Assembly: GCA_009846005.1 (NCBI GenBank)
Contig: VXYL01000014.1
Location: 10,325-74,324 of the forward strand
From: Gammaproteobacteria bacterium
GTDB taxonomy: Bacteria; Pseudomonadota; Gammaproteobacteria; Pseudomonadales; Azotimanducaceae
DNA length: 64,000 bases
Direction of reading: 5' to 3'
The notes beneath the pieces were generated by a model. It was not told where the DNA came from, did no database searches, and saw only the letters and a program-made list of their open reading frames with translations. The translations under genes and the position numbers were made by a program. Numbering within the stretch: the first letter of the stretch is position 1; each line of letters starts with the position of its first letter. Below are positions 52,010 through 60,101 of this stretch, piece after piece.

Positions 52010-53232
52010 TTCGGCGGTTTGTCGACGAGCACGCCGGCTTCTTCGAGGGCGGCCGTGCGGGCATCGTCGTAGTCGAGCCATTCCCGCAGCACGGCGCGGT
52101 TGTCGTTGCCGAGACGCGGACACGGCGTCCAGTCGTCGCTGCCGACACCGGCCATCTTGATGGGACTTCCCGGCATCGGCGTGGGGCCGGGTTCGATGGG
52201 GACGAAGAACCCTCGGGATCGGACCTGAGGATCGGAGGTCATGTCCGGCGTGACGTTGACGGGCCCTGCGGGTACACCGACAGCTTGTAGCGCCCGAGCG
52301 GCCCGCTCCTTCGAACGCAGCGATGCCCACCGCGCGATGGCCTCGTCGATGTCGTCGTGGTTGGCGAAACGCGTTGCCAGATTGGCGTGCGGCTGCAAGC
52401 CATCGACGACGCCGCACAAGGCCTGCCAATCGCCGTCGTCACGGCAGGTCACGGCAATCCAGGCATCGTCGCCGGCGCAGGGGTAGACGCCGTGAGGCGC
52501 CATCTGCGGGTGCCGGTTGCCGATCGTCTCGATCTTCCCGCCAAGCTGGTGCTCGATCAGCCACGGTCCCGAATAGCTGACGCCGCCCTCGTGCAGAGAC
52601 ATCTCGACGTACGCACCCTTACCCGTTCGTTCGCGCCGGCGAAGGGCGTCGAGCACGGCTGCCGTGGCGTTGACCGAGGTGATGGGATCCATCAGCGCCA
52701 TCGCCGTGTTGCGGGGTTCGGCGGCGCTGTACCCCATCACGTTGGTGAGCCCGGAGAGCCCTTCGACCGACGGCCCGAAGGCAACCCGCTCCCGGTACGG
52801 CCCGGTCTTGCCGTAGCCGGGTATGGCCACGTAGATGATCTGCGGGTTCACGGCGGCGATGTCGTCGTAGTCGAGGCCCAGGTCGGGCATCGCGCGGGCG
52901 CTGAAGTTCTCGATGACCACGTCCGCTTCCCGGGCCAACTCGAGGAACGTCTCGCGGCCGTCGCGGGCCTTGAGATCGATGGCGACACTCTGCTTGTTGC
53001 GCTGCAGCTTGACGAACACCGCGTTCAGGTTCCACGGTTCCAATGGCGTGGTACCGCCGATCCAGCCGCCGATGGACAGGCCGCCCCGGTAGCGCCGCGG
53101 CCCGCGGCTCAATGGACCCTCGATCTTGACGACCGTCGCGCCTAGGTCGGCGAGCACCCGGGTCGCCAGCGGACCCGCCCAGACGTGGGTCAGGTCGAGA
53201 ATGCGGATGCCGTGCAGCGGACCGTCAGCCAT
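52006..53232 (-). CDS. CaiB/BaiF family III CoA-transferase (subunit 1)
   Basis: A 408-residue protein. It has the family start RILDLTHVWAGPLATRVLAD then LGATVVKIEGP, the segment NKQSVAIDLKARDGRETF, GYGKTGPYRERVAFGPSVEG, and the catalytic Asp in TAMALMDPITSVNATAAVLD. It transfers CoA between carboxylic acids through a covalent anhydride on that Asp. It overlaps by 8 bases the gene for a second family member upstream, and itself overlaps the GNAT gene, so three products are probably made together. Confidence 0.9.
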   Translation of the reverse strand: MADGPLHGIRILDLTHVWAGPLATRVLADLGATVVKIEGPLSRGPRRYRGGLSIGGWIGGTTPLEPWNLNAVFVKLQRNKQSVAIDLKARDGRETFLELAREADVVIENFSARAMPDLGLDYDDIAAVNPQIIYVAIPGYGKTGPYRERVAFGPSVEGLSGLTNVMGYSAAEPRNTAMALMDPITSVNATAAVLDALRRRERTGKGAYVEMSLHEGGVSYSGPWLIEHQLGGKIETIGNRHPQMAPHGVYPCAGDDAWIAVTCRDDGDWQALCGVVDGLQPHANLATRFANHDDIDEAIARWASLRSKERAARALQAVGVPAGPVNVTPDMTSDPQVRSRGFFVPIEPGPTPMPGSPIKMAGVGSDDWTPCPRLGNDNRAVLREWLDYDDARTAALEEAGVLVDKPPK

Positions 53233-54292
53233 TGTCCCAACGCTCCACGCCCTCGTAGGGGCGACCCTTGTGGTCGCCCGCGTCCGGCTCGGCGAGTTGG
53301 AGGGTGGCGCGCTGCTCGCCATGAATCCGCCACGACGGTCGCGGCGACCGAAGCGATCCATCATCGGTGTCGAGCGTTTGCCACATGTCGCGAACCGCCA
53401 GGTGAGGATCGGCCAGCACCTCGTCGAGGGTCTGCACAATGCCCACCGGGATCCGGCATTCGTCGATGCGTTGCTCGATCTCGGCCCTCGAGAGCGGCAA
53501 CAGGACGTCGGCGATGAGGTCATGCAGCGCGTCGCGGTTTCGCATGCGCGCCTCGTTCGTGGCGAAGCGTTCGTCGATGGCGAGTTCCGGTCGTTCGAGG
53601 AATACCGTGAATGGATCCCAGAACGTCGGCACGATGTTCATATAGATCCACCCGTCCGCGCAGCGGAACAGGTTCGACGGCACCACCGAGTGGAAATCGC
53701 TGCCGTGGCGCGAGCGGATCACCCGGTTGCAGTGCCACATCACCGTCGTGAACTGGCTGAGCGACATGACGACTTCCAGCATGCCGATGTCGATGGCGTT
53801 GCGTTCGGCGGCCACACGACAGGCGTTGGCGGCAGTGAAGGCCAAGGCGCCGCTCTGGAACTCGACGTAGTGGCCAGGCAGCGACAGCGGTGCCCGGTCG
53901 GGATCGCCCATCAGGTTGGTATAGCCGCCCATCGCGAGCAGGACGTTGGGCGTCCCTTGCCAGTTGCGCTTTGGGCCGGTGCGTCCGAATGGCGTGATGG
54001 CGCATTTGACCGGGGTTGTCCAATCGTCGAAGCCAAGTGCATCGATGCCGACGGCGTCTTTGGCTTGTGCGACGACGACGTCCGCGTTTGCGGCAAGCGT
54101 GGCAACGAGCTCCGGGTCGTCGGTCCGAACGCGACGTTTGCCGGGGTGAAGGAACAACGACATCGCCTTGGAACGAACCCAGGCCGGTTCGTCCGCGCCT
54201 GTTTCGATTCGAACGACGTCGTAGCCGGATTGGGCGAACAATCGACCGCAAAATCCGGCCGCGAACCCTCCGATTTCGAGTACCCGATCCAT
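53225..54292 (-). CDS. CaiB/BaiF family III CoA-transferase (subunit 2, divergent)
   Basis: A 355-residue protein, shorter than its neighbour. It starts MDRVLEIGGFAAGFCGRLFA and has GRTGPKRNWQGTPNVLLAMG and GGYTNLMGDPDRAPLSLPGH. At the position of the catalytic Asp (YVEFQSGALAFTAANA) no Asp is seen; a Glu or Val is aligned. It may therefore be a non-catalytic subunit, as in heteromeric CoA-transferases such as BbsEF, or use altered chemistry. Its last residues (AGDHKGRPYEGVERWDNG) are encoded by a REP-like element at 53255-53280. The frame extends 8 bases into the next gene. Confidence 0.85.
   Translation of the reverse strand: MDRVLEIGGFAAGFCGRLFAQSGYDVVRIETGADEPAWVRSKAMSLFLHPGKRRVRTDDPELVATLAANADVVVAQAKDAVGIDALGFDDWTTPVKCAITPFGRTGPKRNWQGTPNVLLAMGGYTNLMGDPDRAPLSLPGHYVEFQSGALAFTAANACRVAAERNAIDIGMLEVVMSLSQFTTVMWHCNRVIRSRHGSDFHSVVPSNLFRCADGWIYMNIVPTFWDPFTVFLERPELAIDERFATNEARMRNRDALHDLIADVLLPLSRAEIEQRIDECRIPVGIVQTLDEVLADPHLAVRDMWQTLDTDDGSLRSPRPSWRIHGEQRATLQLAEPDAGDHKGRPYEGVERWDNG
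53255..53280 (+). repeat. REP-like element, subtype A, inside coding end
   Basis: A perfect A copy, GTAGGGGCGACC, CTTGT, GGTCGCCCG, within the last coding part of the second CoA-transferase. The inverted sequence is read as protein. Confidence 0.87.
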
Positions 54293-54361
54293 GGGGCGGC
54301 GAGCATAGCGCGACCCGCGTCCGTTTTTCCTTCAACCCGTCGCAGAAAAGGCGACGGCGCA

Positions 54362-55216
54362 CTAGGGTTTCTCGGCGATGGTCGTTATGCCGAAAGGAAT
54401 ACATGCCTGCTTGTGACTTGCCGATCCGGGCCTCAGACCATCGAGGGCGGTGATACCCCTTGGCCGGGGATCCTCCCACAGGCCCTTGATGACCAGTCCC
54501 GCCGATACTTGGCCGTTGACGATGTCCGACACGAGATGATTGGTTTCTCCGAACGACGTGCCTTCCTCGAAGTTCACCAGCCCGTCGGATTCGCGCTCGA
54601 GCAACGGACCGCTGACGTGGGGTTGGCTGAACCTCATGACGTAGCCCTTACCGTCCCAACCCTTGTCTTCGGCCAGGTAGAACGCGGGGTAGGTGTATTG
54701 GGAGCAGTACCTTCCACCCCGGTTCAGGACCCGGTTGACCGCTTCGTACACTTCCGTGAGGTCGGGTACGTATAGAAGGGAAATGGGTTGATGTACCCAG
54801 GAGAAACGGTTGTCTTCGAACACCGAGAGGTCGCGCATGTCGCCCTGTATGGTCTCGACGTCGTAACCGTAGTGGCGCGCTGCGGCGTGGTCGCGTTCGA
54901 GTTGCTCGGGCGTCAGGTCGAACACCGTCACCTGCGCGCCGAGCAACGAGTAGATGACGGACTGCTGACCGCCTCCGCCTGCCAGACACAGTACCCGGTC
55001 GCCGGGTTTCACCCGGCACATCAGGAAGTCCCAGGTTGGCTTGTCCAGCCACGGTTCCGACAGCAAGGCGTCCTGCTGCCCGGTTCGGTATCTGCGGAAG
55101 AGCTCGGTGTCGAGGTCTAGGTAGGGTTCGCCGTATTCGCCCGCCGCCAGCGCCTGCAACGTCAGTTCGAGATTTCGCGCAGCGTGGGCATCCATCCAGT
55201 CATCTTTTTTTGCCAT
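54362..55216 (-). CDS. SAM-dependent methyltransferase, class I
   Basis: A 284-residue protein from ATG 55216. The SAM-binding motif I is RVLCLAGGGGQQSVIYSLLG followed by AQVTVFDLTPEQL (acidic end of strand 2), and motif post-I is VETIQGDMRDLSVF. WVHQPISLLYVPDLTEVYEA and YTYPAFYLAEDKG are typical of small-molecule methyltransferases. The substrate is unknown. It lies 10 bases from the uracil-DNA glycosylase gene, which is upstream on the same strand. The frame upstream of 55216 belongs to the shadow of that gene. Confidence 0.85.
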   Translation of the reverse strand: MAKKDDWMDAHAARNLELTLQALAAGEYGEPYLDLDTELFRRYRTGQQDALLSEPWLDKPTWDFLMCRVKPGDRVLCLAGGGGQQSVIYSLLGAQVTVFDLTPEQLERDHAAARHYGYDVETIQGDMRDLSVFEDNRFSWVHQPISLLYVPDLTEVYEAVNRVLNRGGRYCSQYTYPAFYLAEDKGWDGKGYVMRFSQPHVSGPLLERESDGLVNFEEGTSFGETNHLVSDIVNGQVSAGLVIKGLWEDPRPRGITALDGLRPGSASHKQACIPFGITTIAEKP

Positions 55217-55226
55217 CTGAAGAACG

Positions 55227-55955
55227 CTAGGGAAGTCCAACGCCGAGGTCGGCGAGTTGTCTCTCGACCTGTTGGACCCAGCCGCGATTGGCAGCGGGAC
55301 TTGCCGGGCTTGGATGAAGGATGTGGCCGATGCGAAGGTCCTTGCCACTAAGAACCGTGCGAGCGCGTGCCTCCCCGAACAGGCCCACGCCGAGGACGAG
55401 CTTCGGTTGCAGGTAGTCCGCGATTTGGACGAGAGCGCGATCGCATGCTGCATAGAGGGGCTCGCGTTCCTGCGGCGGCAGCTTGTCCGGCGTCCGGTTG
55501 CGCCCGGTCTCCTCCAGGAACGCGAGTGGGCAGTAGTTCCAGACGAAGAACCGCCGGAAGAACGCATCCGGCGTCATGAAGCGGTCCTTCGCCCAGCCCC
55601 AAAGACGTTGCCCGCTGATCTCGCTGCGCGTGCATTGATAACCTTCAATCGGTCGCCTCGGATGCTGGTCCCTGGGAGGCGCGACGCCGTCGCGGATGCC
55701 GAGCCAGTCCGTGACAGCGATCACTTCTCCGAATGGCACGCCGGTCTGCACCATGCCGAATGGCCCCGGGTTCATCCCAAGCAGCAGGATCTGCGCCTCG
55801 CGTCGGCAGTAGCGGAGTAGGTACTGCCGATGCGCCTCGAAGGCGTAGACCAGCGGATTGTAGACATGGTGGACCGGCGGACCGAACCGGCACCGGGAGG
55901 CGGCGCGGCCGAGGTTTCCGGCGATCTTCTCGGGGGTCATCGGGGTTGTTGTCAT
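55227..55955 (-). CDS. SMUG1-like uracil-DNA glycosylase
   Basis: A 242-residue protein. Both SMUG1 hallmarks are present: motif 1, ILLLGMNPGPFGMVQTGVPF then GEV, with the catalytic Asn and the Gly-Met pair, and motif 2, ILHPSPASPAANRGW, with the His and the DNA-intercalating loop. The insert NYCPLAFLEETGRNRTPDKL is also family-like. SMUG1 removes uracil and hydroxymethyluracil from DNA. It is best known from animals, though some bacteria carry it. It is followed by the methyltransferase gene, with which it may be co-transcribed. Confidence 0.88.
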   Translation of the reverse strand: MTTTPMTPEKIAGNLGRAASRCRFGPPVHHVYNPLVYAFEAHRQYLLRYCRREAQILLLGMNPGPFGMVQTGVPFGEVIAVTDWLGIRDGVAPPRDQHPRRPIEGYQCTRSEISGQRLWGWAKDRFMTPDAFFRRFFVWNYCPLAFLEETGRNRTPDKLPPQEREPLYAACDRALVQIADYLQPKLVLGVGLFGEARARTVLSGKDLRIGHILHPSPASPAANRGWVQQVERQLADLGVGLP

Positions 55956-56075
55956 GGCGCCGGGAAGTCTACGGCTTACCGGTCTCGGCGGGGGGTTTCG
56001 TGAGTCGCCGCCCGCTTGGGTTCGGTCGGACAGTGCTGTACCCTGCCGGTGTGACGGGCAGTTGAGACCGCTTGG

Positions 56076-57299
56076 GTGCGAGTCGCGGTACTAGGTGGAG
56101 ACGGTTTCGTCGGCTGGCCGACGACGCTGCACCTTTCCAACCTCGATCACGAGGTTGCCGTGGTCGACAACCTTAGCCGGCGGTGGATCGACACCGAACT
56201 CGGCGTGCAGTCACTGACGCCAATGGACTCCATCCAGGAGCGCCAGCGCATCTGGAAGGAGGTCACGGGTCGCTCACTGCTGTTCGAACACATCGACGTC
56301 GCGGACGAGTATCCCCGGTTTAAGGACTGGTTGGCCGAGTGGCGGCCCGATGCGGTCGTCCACTTCGCCGAGCAGCGGGCCGCGCCGTACTCCATGAAGA
56401 GCGACCGCCACAAGACGTACACGGTCAACAACAACGTCAACGCCACCCACAACCTGCTCAACGCGCTCGTGGCCACCGAGACCGATGCCCATGTCGTCCA
56501 CTTGGGCACCATGGGCGTGTACGGCTATTCGACGGCAGGCGCGTCGATTCCCGAGGGCTACCTGACGGTCGACGTGACTCTGGACGATGGCGGCAAGACC
56601 TCCCGCGAGATCCTCTACCCCACCGACGCGGGCAGCATCTACCACATGACCAAGTGCCTGGATCAGGTGCTGTTCCAGTTCTACGCCAAGAACGACGGGG
56701 TACGGATCACCGACCTGCACCAGGGCATCGTCTGGGGGACGCACACGGACCAGACCCGGCGCCACGAACAGCTCATCAACCGCTTCGACTACGACGGCGA
56801 CTACGGCACGGTGTTGAACCGCTTCCTGATCCAGGCGGCGCTGCACCACCCGTTGACGGTTCACGGCACCGGCGGTCAGAGCCGGGCCTTCATTCACATC
56901 CAGGACTCGGTCCGGTGCATCGCGATCGCGCTGGCCAATCCTCCCAAGCGCGGCGAGCGCACCAAGATCTTCAACCAAATGACCGAAGTCCATCGGGTGC
57001 GCGATCTGGCGAAGCTCGTCAGCGAACTCACGGAGGCCGACATCGTCTACCTCCCCAATCCGCGCAAGGAGGCCGCGGAGAACGAACTGTCCGTGAAGAA
57101 CGATCAGTTCATGGCTCTCGGCCTCGACCCCATCAAGCTGCAGACCGGGCTGCTCAGCGAACTCGTCGACGTGGCCGGCAAGTACATCCACCGCGTCGAC
57201 CGGTCCCGCATTCCGAGCACATCCGCATGGACCCGGGAGATCGCCGCGAAGCTGGTCACCGAGATAGAAGCGAACGGCGCGCCCGGCGGCGCCGATTGA
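56076..57299 (+). CDS. sqdB: UDP-sulfoquinovose synthase
   Basis: A 407-residue NAD-dependent extended SDR from GTG. Recognisable parts: VAVLGGDGFVGWPTTLHLSN (NAD site), VVHFAEQRAAPYSMKSDRHK with the sulfite-site-like motif of SQD1, NNNVNATHNLL, the Thr in HLGTMGVYGYS, and the catalytic YxxxK in SIYHMTKCLDQVLF. The C-terminal part (TVHGTGGQSRAFIHIQDSVR) is also SQD1-like. It makes UDP-sulfoquinovose from UDP-glucose and sulfite, the first step of sulfolipid synthesis. It is followed by an sqdD-like and an sqdC-like gene, as in Rhodobacter sphaeroides. Confidence 0.92.
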   Translation: MRVAVLGGDGFVGWPTTLHLSNLDHEVAVVDNLSRRWIDTELGVQSLTPMDSIQERQRIWKEVTGRSLLFEHIDVADEYPRFKDWLAEWRPDAVVHFAEQRAAPYSMKSDRHKTYTVNNNVNATHNLLNALVATETDAHVVHLGTMGVYGYSTAGASIPEGYLTVDVTLDDGGKTSREILYPTDAGSIYHMTKCLDQVLFQFYAKNDGVRITDLHQGIVWGTHTDQTRRHEQLINRFDYDGDYGTVLNRFLIQAALHHPLTVHGTGGQSRAFIHIQDSVRCIAIALANPPKRGERTKIFNQMTEVHRVRDLAKLVSELTEADIVYLPNPRKEAAENELSVKNDQFMALGLDPIKLQTGLLSELVDVAGKYIHRVDRSRIPSTSAWTREIAAKLVTEIEANGAPGGAD

Positions 57300-57339
57300 T
57301 CCGGCTCGGCGCACGCATTCAACCAAAACCAAGGCCGAC

Positions 57340-58128
57340 GTGTTCGCCTACGTGACGCTGGTCACGAACGCCGACTACCGGGTCGGCGCGCTGGCCTTGG
57401 CCCGCTCCCTGCGCACCGTCGGAAGCGAGTGGCCGCTGGTGGTGTTGGCCACCGAGGCAGCCGGTTCGCTCGCCGAACTCGAGAACGAAGGATGTACGAT
57501 CGAGCGGGTCTTGCCGCCGGCCTTCTCGGGCGAGTTCCGGCGCCGTCACGAGCGGAGCGCGTTGCACGCCAGGGCGCCGTACACGAAAGGCAGCAAGCCG
57601 GCCTTTCACGATCCCTTGGGCAACTTCTGCAAGCTCTCGGTGTGGCAGCTCACCCGCTACGAACGAGTCGTCTTCCTCGACGCCGATACGCTGGTCATCA
57701 AGAACATCGACAAGCTGTTCGGCTACCCCGAGTTCTCGGCTGCGCCCAACCTTTACGAGACGCTCGAGGACATGCACCGCCTCAACTCCGGCGTATTCGT
57801 CGCCGCGCCGAGCCTCGACACGTACGCGGCCATGCGCGACCGCGTCGACCGACCCGATGTCTTCTGGCGCCGCACCGACCAGACCTTCCTGGAGAGCTAC
57901 TTCCCGGACTGGCACGGCCTGCCCTATACCTACAACGCGCTGCAGTACGTCTACTTCAACCTGCCGCAGATGTGGCGCTGGTCGAGCATCAAGGTCGTCC
58001 ACTACCAGTACGAAAAGCCCTGGGAGCAGGATCATCCGAAGGCCGAAAAACTCCGGCCGTTGATCGACCTTTGGCAGACGGTTCTCGACGGCAACCCCGT
58101 GCCGTCAGATCTGGTAGACCCGTGCTAG
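57340..58128 (+). CDS. sqdD: GT8 glycogenin-like glycosyltransferase (SqdD-type)
   Basis: A 262-residue protein from GTG, 40 bases after sqdB. It is a family 8 glycosyltransferase: FAYVTLVTNADYRVGALALA opens the Rossmann-like fold, and VVFLDADTLVIKNIDKLFGY carries the DxD metal motif. LNSGVFVAAPS and the DQTFLESYFPDWHGLPYTYN segment are typical of glycogenin relatives. SqdD in R. sphaeroides is a glycogenin-like enzyme needed for sulfoquinovose transfer to a lipid or dihydroxyacetone acceptor. The order next to sqdB supports this role. Confidence 0.87.
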   Translation: MFAYVTLVTNADYRVGALALARSLRTVGSEWPLVVLATEAAGSLAELENEGCTIERVLPPAFSGEFRRRHERSALHARAPYTKGSKPAFHDPLGNFCKLSVWQLTRYERVVFLDADTLVIKNIDKLFGYPEFSAAPNLYETLEDMHRLNSGVFVAAPSLDTYAAMRDRVDRPDVFWRRTDQTFLESYFPDWHGLPYTYNALQYVYFNLPQMWRWSSIKVVHYQYEKPWEQDHPKAEKLRPLIDLWQTVLDGNPVPSDLVDPC

Positions 58129-59039
58129 TCGCCGTCACCGGAGCGACGGGAATCGTCGGTCGCTTCGTCGTGGAACGGTTGGCTGCGGAAGGGGCCGGAA
58201 TCCGAGCATTGGTCCGCCCAACATCCGATCGACGGGAGCTGCCTGCGGATGTCGAATGGGTCGTGGGCGGCATGACCGACTCCTCGGCGCTTTCGGATCT
58301 GGTCGAAGGTGTCGACGCCGTCGTGCATTGTGCCTACGAGCACGCTCCGGGCCGCTATCGGGGCGGCGAGGGCGACGATTTGCCGGGATTCTGGCGAGCG
58401 AACCTTCAAGGCGGGGTCGAATTGTTGCGCAACGCTCGCGATGCGGGCGTGCGCCGGTTGGTGCTCATGTCCAGCCGTGCCGTCTTCGGGCAGCATTCGC
58501 CGCCGGATTCTTGGGTCGACGACGACACCCGGCCGGTGCCGGATACGCACTACGGAGCTCTGAAGGTCTCCTTGGAAGCCCACGCAAGCGCCTTCGCCAC
58601 CGTCGACGGGGTTTGCTTCTGCAGTTTGCGGCCCACGGGCGTTTTCGGGGTCACCTATCCCCTTGAGCGAACCAAGTGGCTGGATCTCGCGCTCAGGATC
58701 ATCCGAGACGAACGATTGCCGCCCGCCCGACTGGCCACCGAAGTCCACGGTCGCGACGTGGCTGCGGCGGTTTGGCTGCTCCTAACGACACCTGCGGAAC
58801 GCATTGCTGGATGCTCCTTCAACTGTTCCGATTTGATCGTAGACAGCCGGGACATCATGGCGGGGTTGGCGGATCGCCTTGGGGTCGAGCGGCCCCTCCC
58901 GGACCCTGCGGACAACGTGTTGCGCAACCCCATGAGAGGGTCTGCGCTCCAGTCACTCGGGTGGTGTCCCGGCGGGGACGTCTTACTGGAACGTACGATC
59001 GGCGAGGTCGCTTCGGCGGCGGTGCGCCTCGCTTCCTAG
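58122..59039 (+). CDS. sqdC: NAD-dependent epimerase/reductase (SqdC-type)
   Basis: A 305-residue extended SDR from GTG, overlapping sqdD by 7 bases. The cofactor motif is VAVTGATGIVGRFVVERLAA. VLMSSRAVFGQHS and HYGALKVSLEAHASAF (YxxxK) are the active-site parts, and VHGRDVAAAVWLLLTTPAER follows. In R. sphaeroides, sqdC mutants accumulate sulfoquinovosyl-dihydroxyacetone, so this protein probably acts late in sulfolipid assembly or as a reductase. Its C-terminus overlaps the convergent DUF1993 gene by 4 bases. A general sugar-nucleotide epimerase is the alternative. Confidence 0.8.
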   Translation: MLVAVTGATGIVGRFVVERLAAEGAGIRALVRPTSDRRELPADVEWVVGGMTDSSALSDLVEGVDAVVHCAYEHAPGRYRGGEGDDLPGFWRANLQGGVELLRNARDAGVRRLVLMSSRAVFGQHSPPDSWVDDDTRPVPDTHYGALKVSLEAHASAFATVDGVCFCSLRPTGVFGVTYPLERTKWLDLALRIIRDERLPPARLATEVHGRDVAAAVWLLLTTPAERIAGCSFNCSDLIVDSRDIMAGLADRLGVERPLPDPADNVLRNPMRGSALQSLGWCPGGDVLLERTIGEVASAAVRLAS

Positions 59040-59554
59040 CGATTCAACCGCGGTCGTCCCATGAAGTCCCGCTTGCCGATCTGCGTGCCCTTCATGCGCA
59101 GCATGTCGTAGGTCGTGGTGGCGTGGAAGTAGAAGTTCGGCAGCGAGAACGTCAGCAGGAAATCCGCGGCCTTGAAGGGCATGACGAGGCTGCCCATGCG
59201 GAACTCCATGGGGTTGCCCTCGAAGGCGTTCACCTTCTCGGCGCTGTACTGGGTGACGCCTTCCCGGGCTTCGGCCACCAGCCCTTGCAAACCGGCGTAG
59301 TCGAGTTCTAGAGAGGGCGGCGGCGAGAAAACCCCCGCCTCGACGCCCTTCAACGCTCCGAGCGAGTGGTGTGCGACGGAGATGACCTGGAAGCGGAACG
59401 GGAGCATGTCGTCGATCAACTGCATGCCGATGACATCGTCGAGGTCGATGCCGTTCTCCTCGCAATGGGCCCGGCCCTTTTCGAGCACCCCTTCGATCGC
59501 GGGAAGAATCTGTTGATAGGTGCCGACGGTGGCGTCGTAGAGGGAAGTGGACAT
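59036..59554 (-). CDS. DUF1993 family protein
   Basis: A 172-residue protein with GGAGG four bases before the ATG. The start MSTSLYDATVGTYQQILPAI then EGVLEKGRAHCEENGI, the MLPFRFQVISVAHHSLGALK segment and the ending NFYFHATTTYDMLRMKGTQI GKRDF are the DUF1993 pattern, a DinB-like four-helix bundle. His residues in AHHSLG and YFHATTTYD could bind a metal. Function is unknown. Confidence 0.9.
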   Translation of the reverse strand: MSTSLYDATVGTYQQILPAIEGVLEKGRAHCEENGIDLDDVIGMQLIDDMLPFRFQVISVAHHSLGALKGVEAGVFSPPPSLELDYAGLQGLVAEAREGVTQYSAEKVNAFEGNPMEFRMGSLVMPFKAADFLLTFSLPNFYFHATTTYDMLRMKGTQIGKRDFMGRPRLNR

Positions 59555-59690
59555 TGGGCCTCCGGTTGTTGAGGATTACGGCGAAAGCGCGCGAGTATAA
59601 CGACGACGCGACTGCAACGCAGTCGCGTCGGTGCTGGAGAGGCGTTCGAGTAGACGTTGGTGGTTGCGCAGCAGTGAAGAGGTGGGGCTC

Positions 59691-60095
59691 ATGAAGGTGT
59701 TGAAGATCCTAGGCATCGCCCTGGTCGTCTACGTGGCGATCGTCGTGCTGTTCGAGTCCCTGCTCGGCTATTTCCAGCCGGAACCACCGGGTTCGCTGAC
59801 CATCACCACGACCGACGAGGACGGCAATACGTACGACCGGGTACTGACCGAGCTTGCCAGCGACGGCAAGGTCTACGTCGCGGTCAACCATTGGCCCCGC
59901 GCCTGGTATCGCCGCACGCTCGTCAATCCAAACGTCAAGGTCTCGCGGGGCGGAGGCCCGGGACAGGACCACGTGGCGGTTACGGTGACGGAAGACGAAC
60001 ACGACCGGGTCGCTGAGGACAATCCGCTCGGCGTGGCGTTTCGTTTCCTGATGGGATTCCCGCCGCGGTATTTCGTGCGGCTTGATCCGGCTTGA
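59691..60095 (+). CDS. Nitroreductase/DUF385-like deazaflavin-type protein
   Basis: A 134-residue protein from ATG 59691. One N-terminal helix (VLKILGIALVVYVAIVVLFE) anchors it in the membrane. The rest is a split-barrel: DGKVYVAVNHWPRAWYRRTL then VNPNVKVSRGG is the conserved HPxWYxNLxANPxVxV site of the F420-dependent DDN/DUF385 family. It may be a F420H2- or flavin-dependent quinone or nitro reductase attached to the membrane. The longer upstream frame (from 59631) lacks a better start. Confidence 0.72.
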   Translation: MKVLKILGIALVVYVAIVVLFESLLGYFQPEPPGSLTITTTDEDGNTYDRVLTELASDGKVYVAVNHWPRAWYRRTLVNPNVKVSRGGGPGQDHVAVTVTEDEHDRVAEDNPLGVAFRFLMGFPPRYFVRLDPA

Positions 60096-60101
60096 GTTCG
60101 G

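Noticed and set aside
53126-54775. 549-codon plus-strand frame opposite the CoA-transferases
   Set aside because: Shadow frame; the minus-strand proteins have clear family motifs and codon usage.
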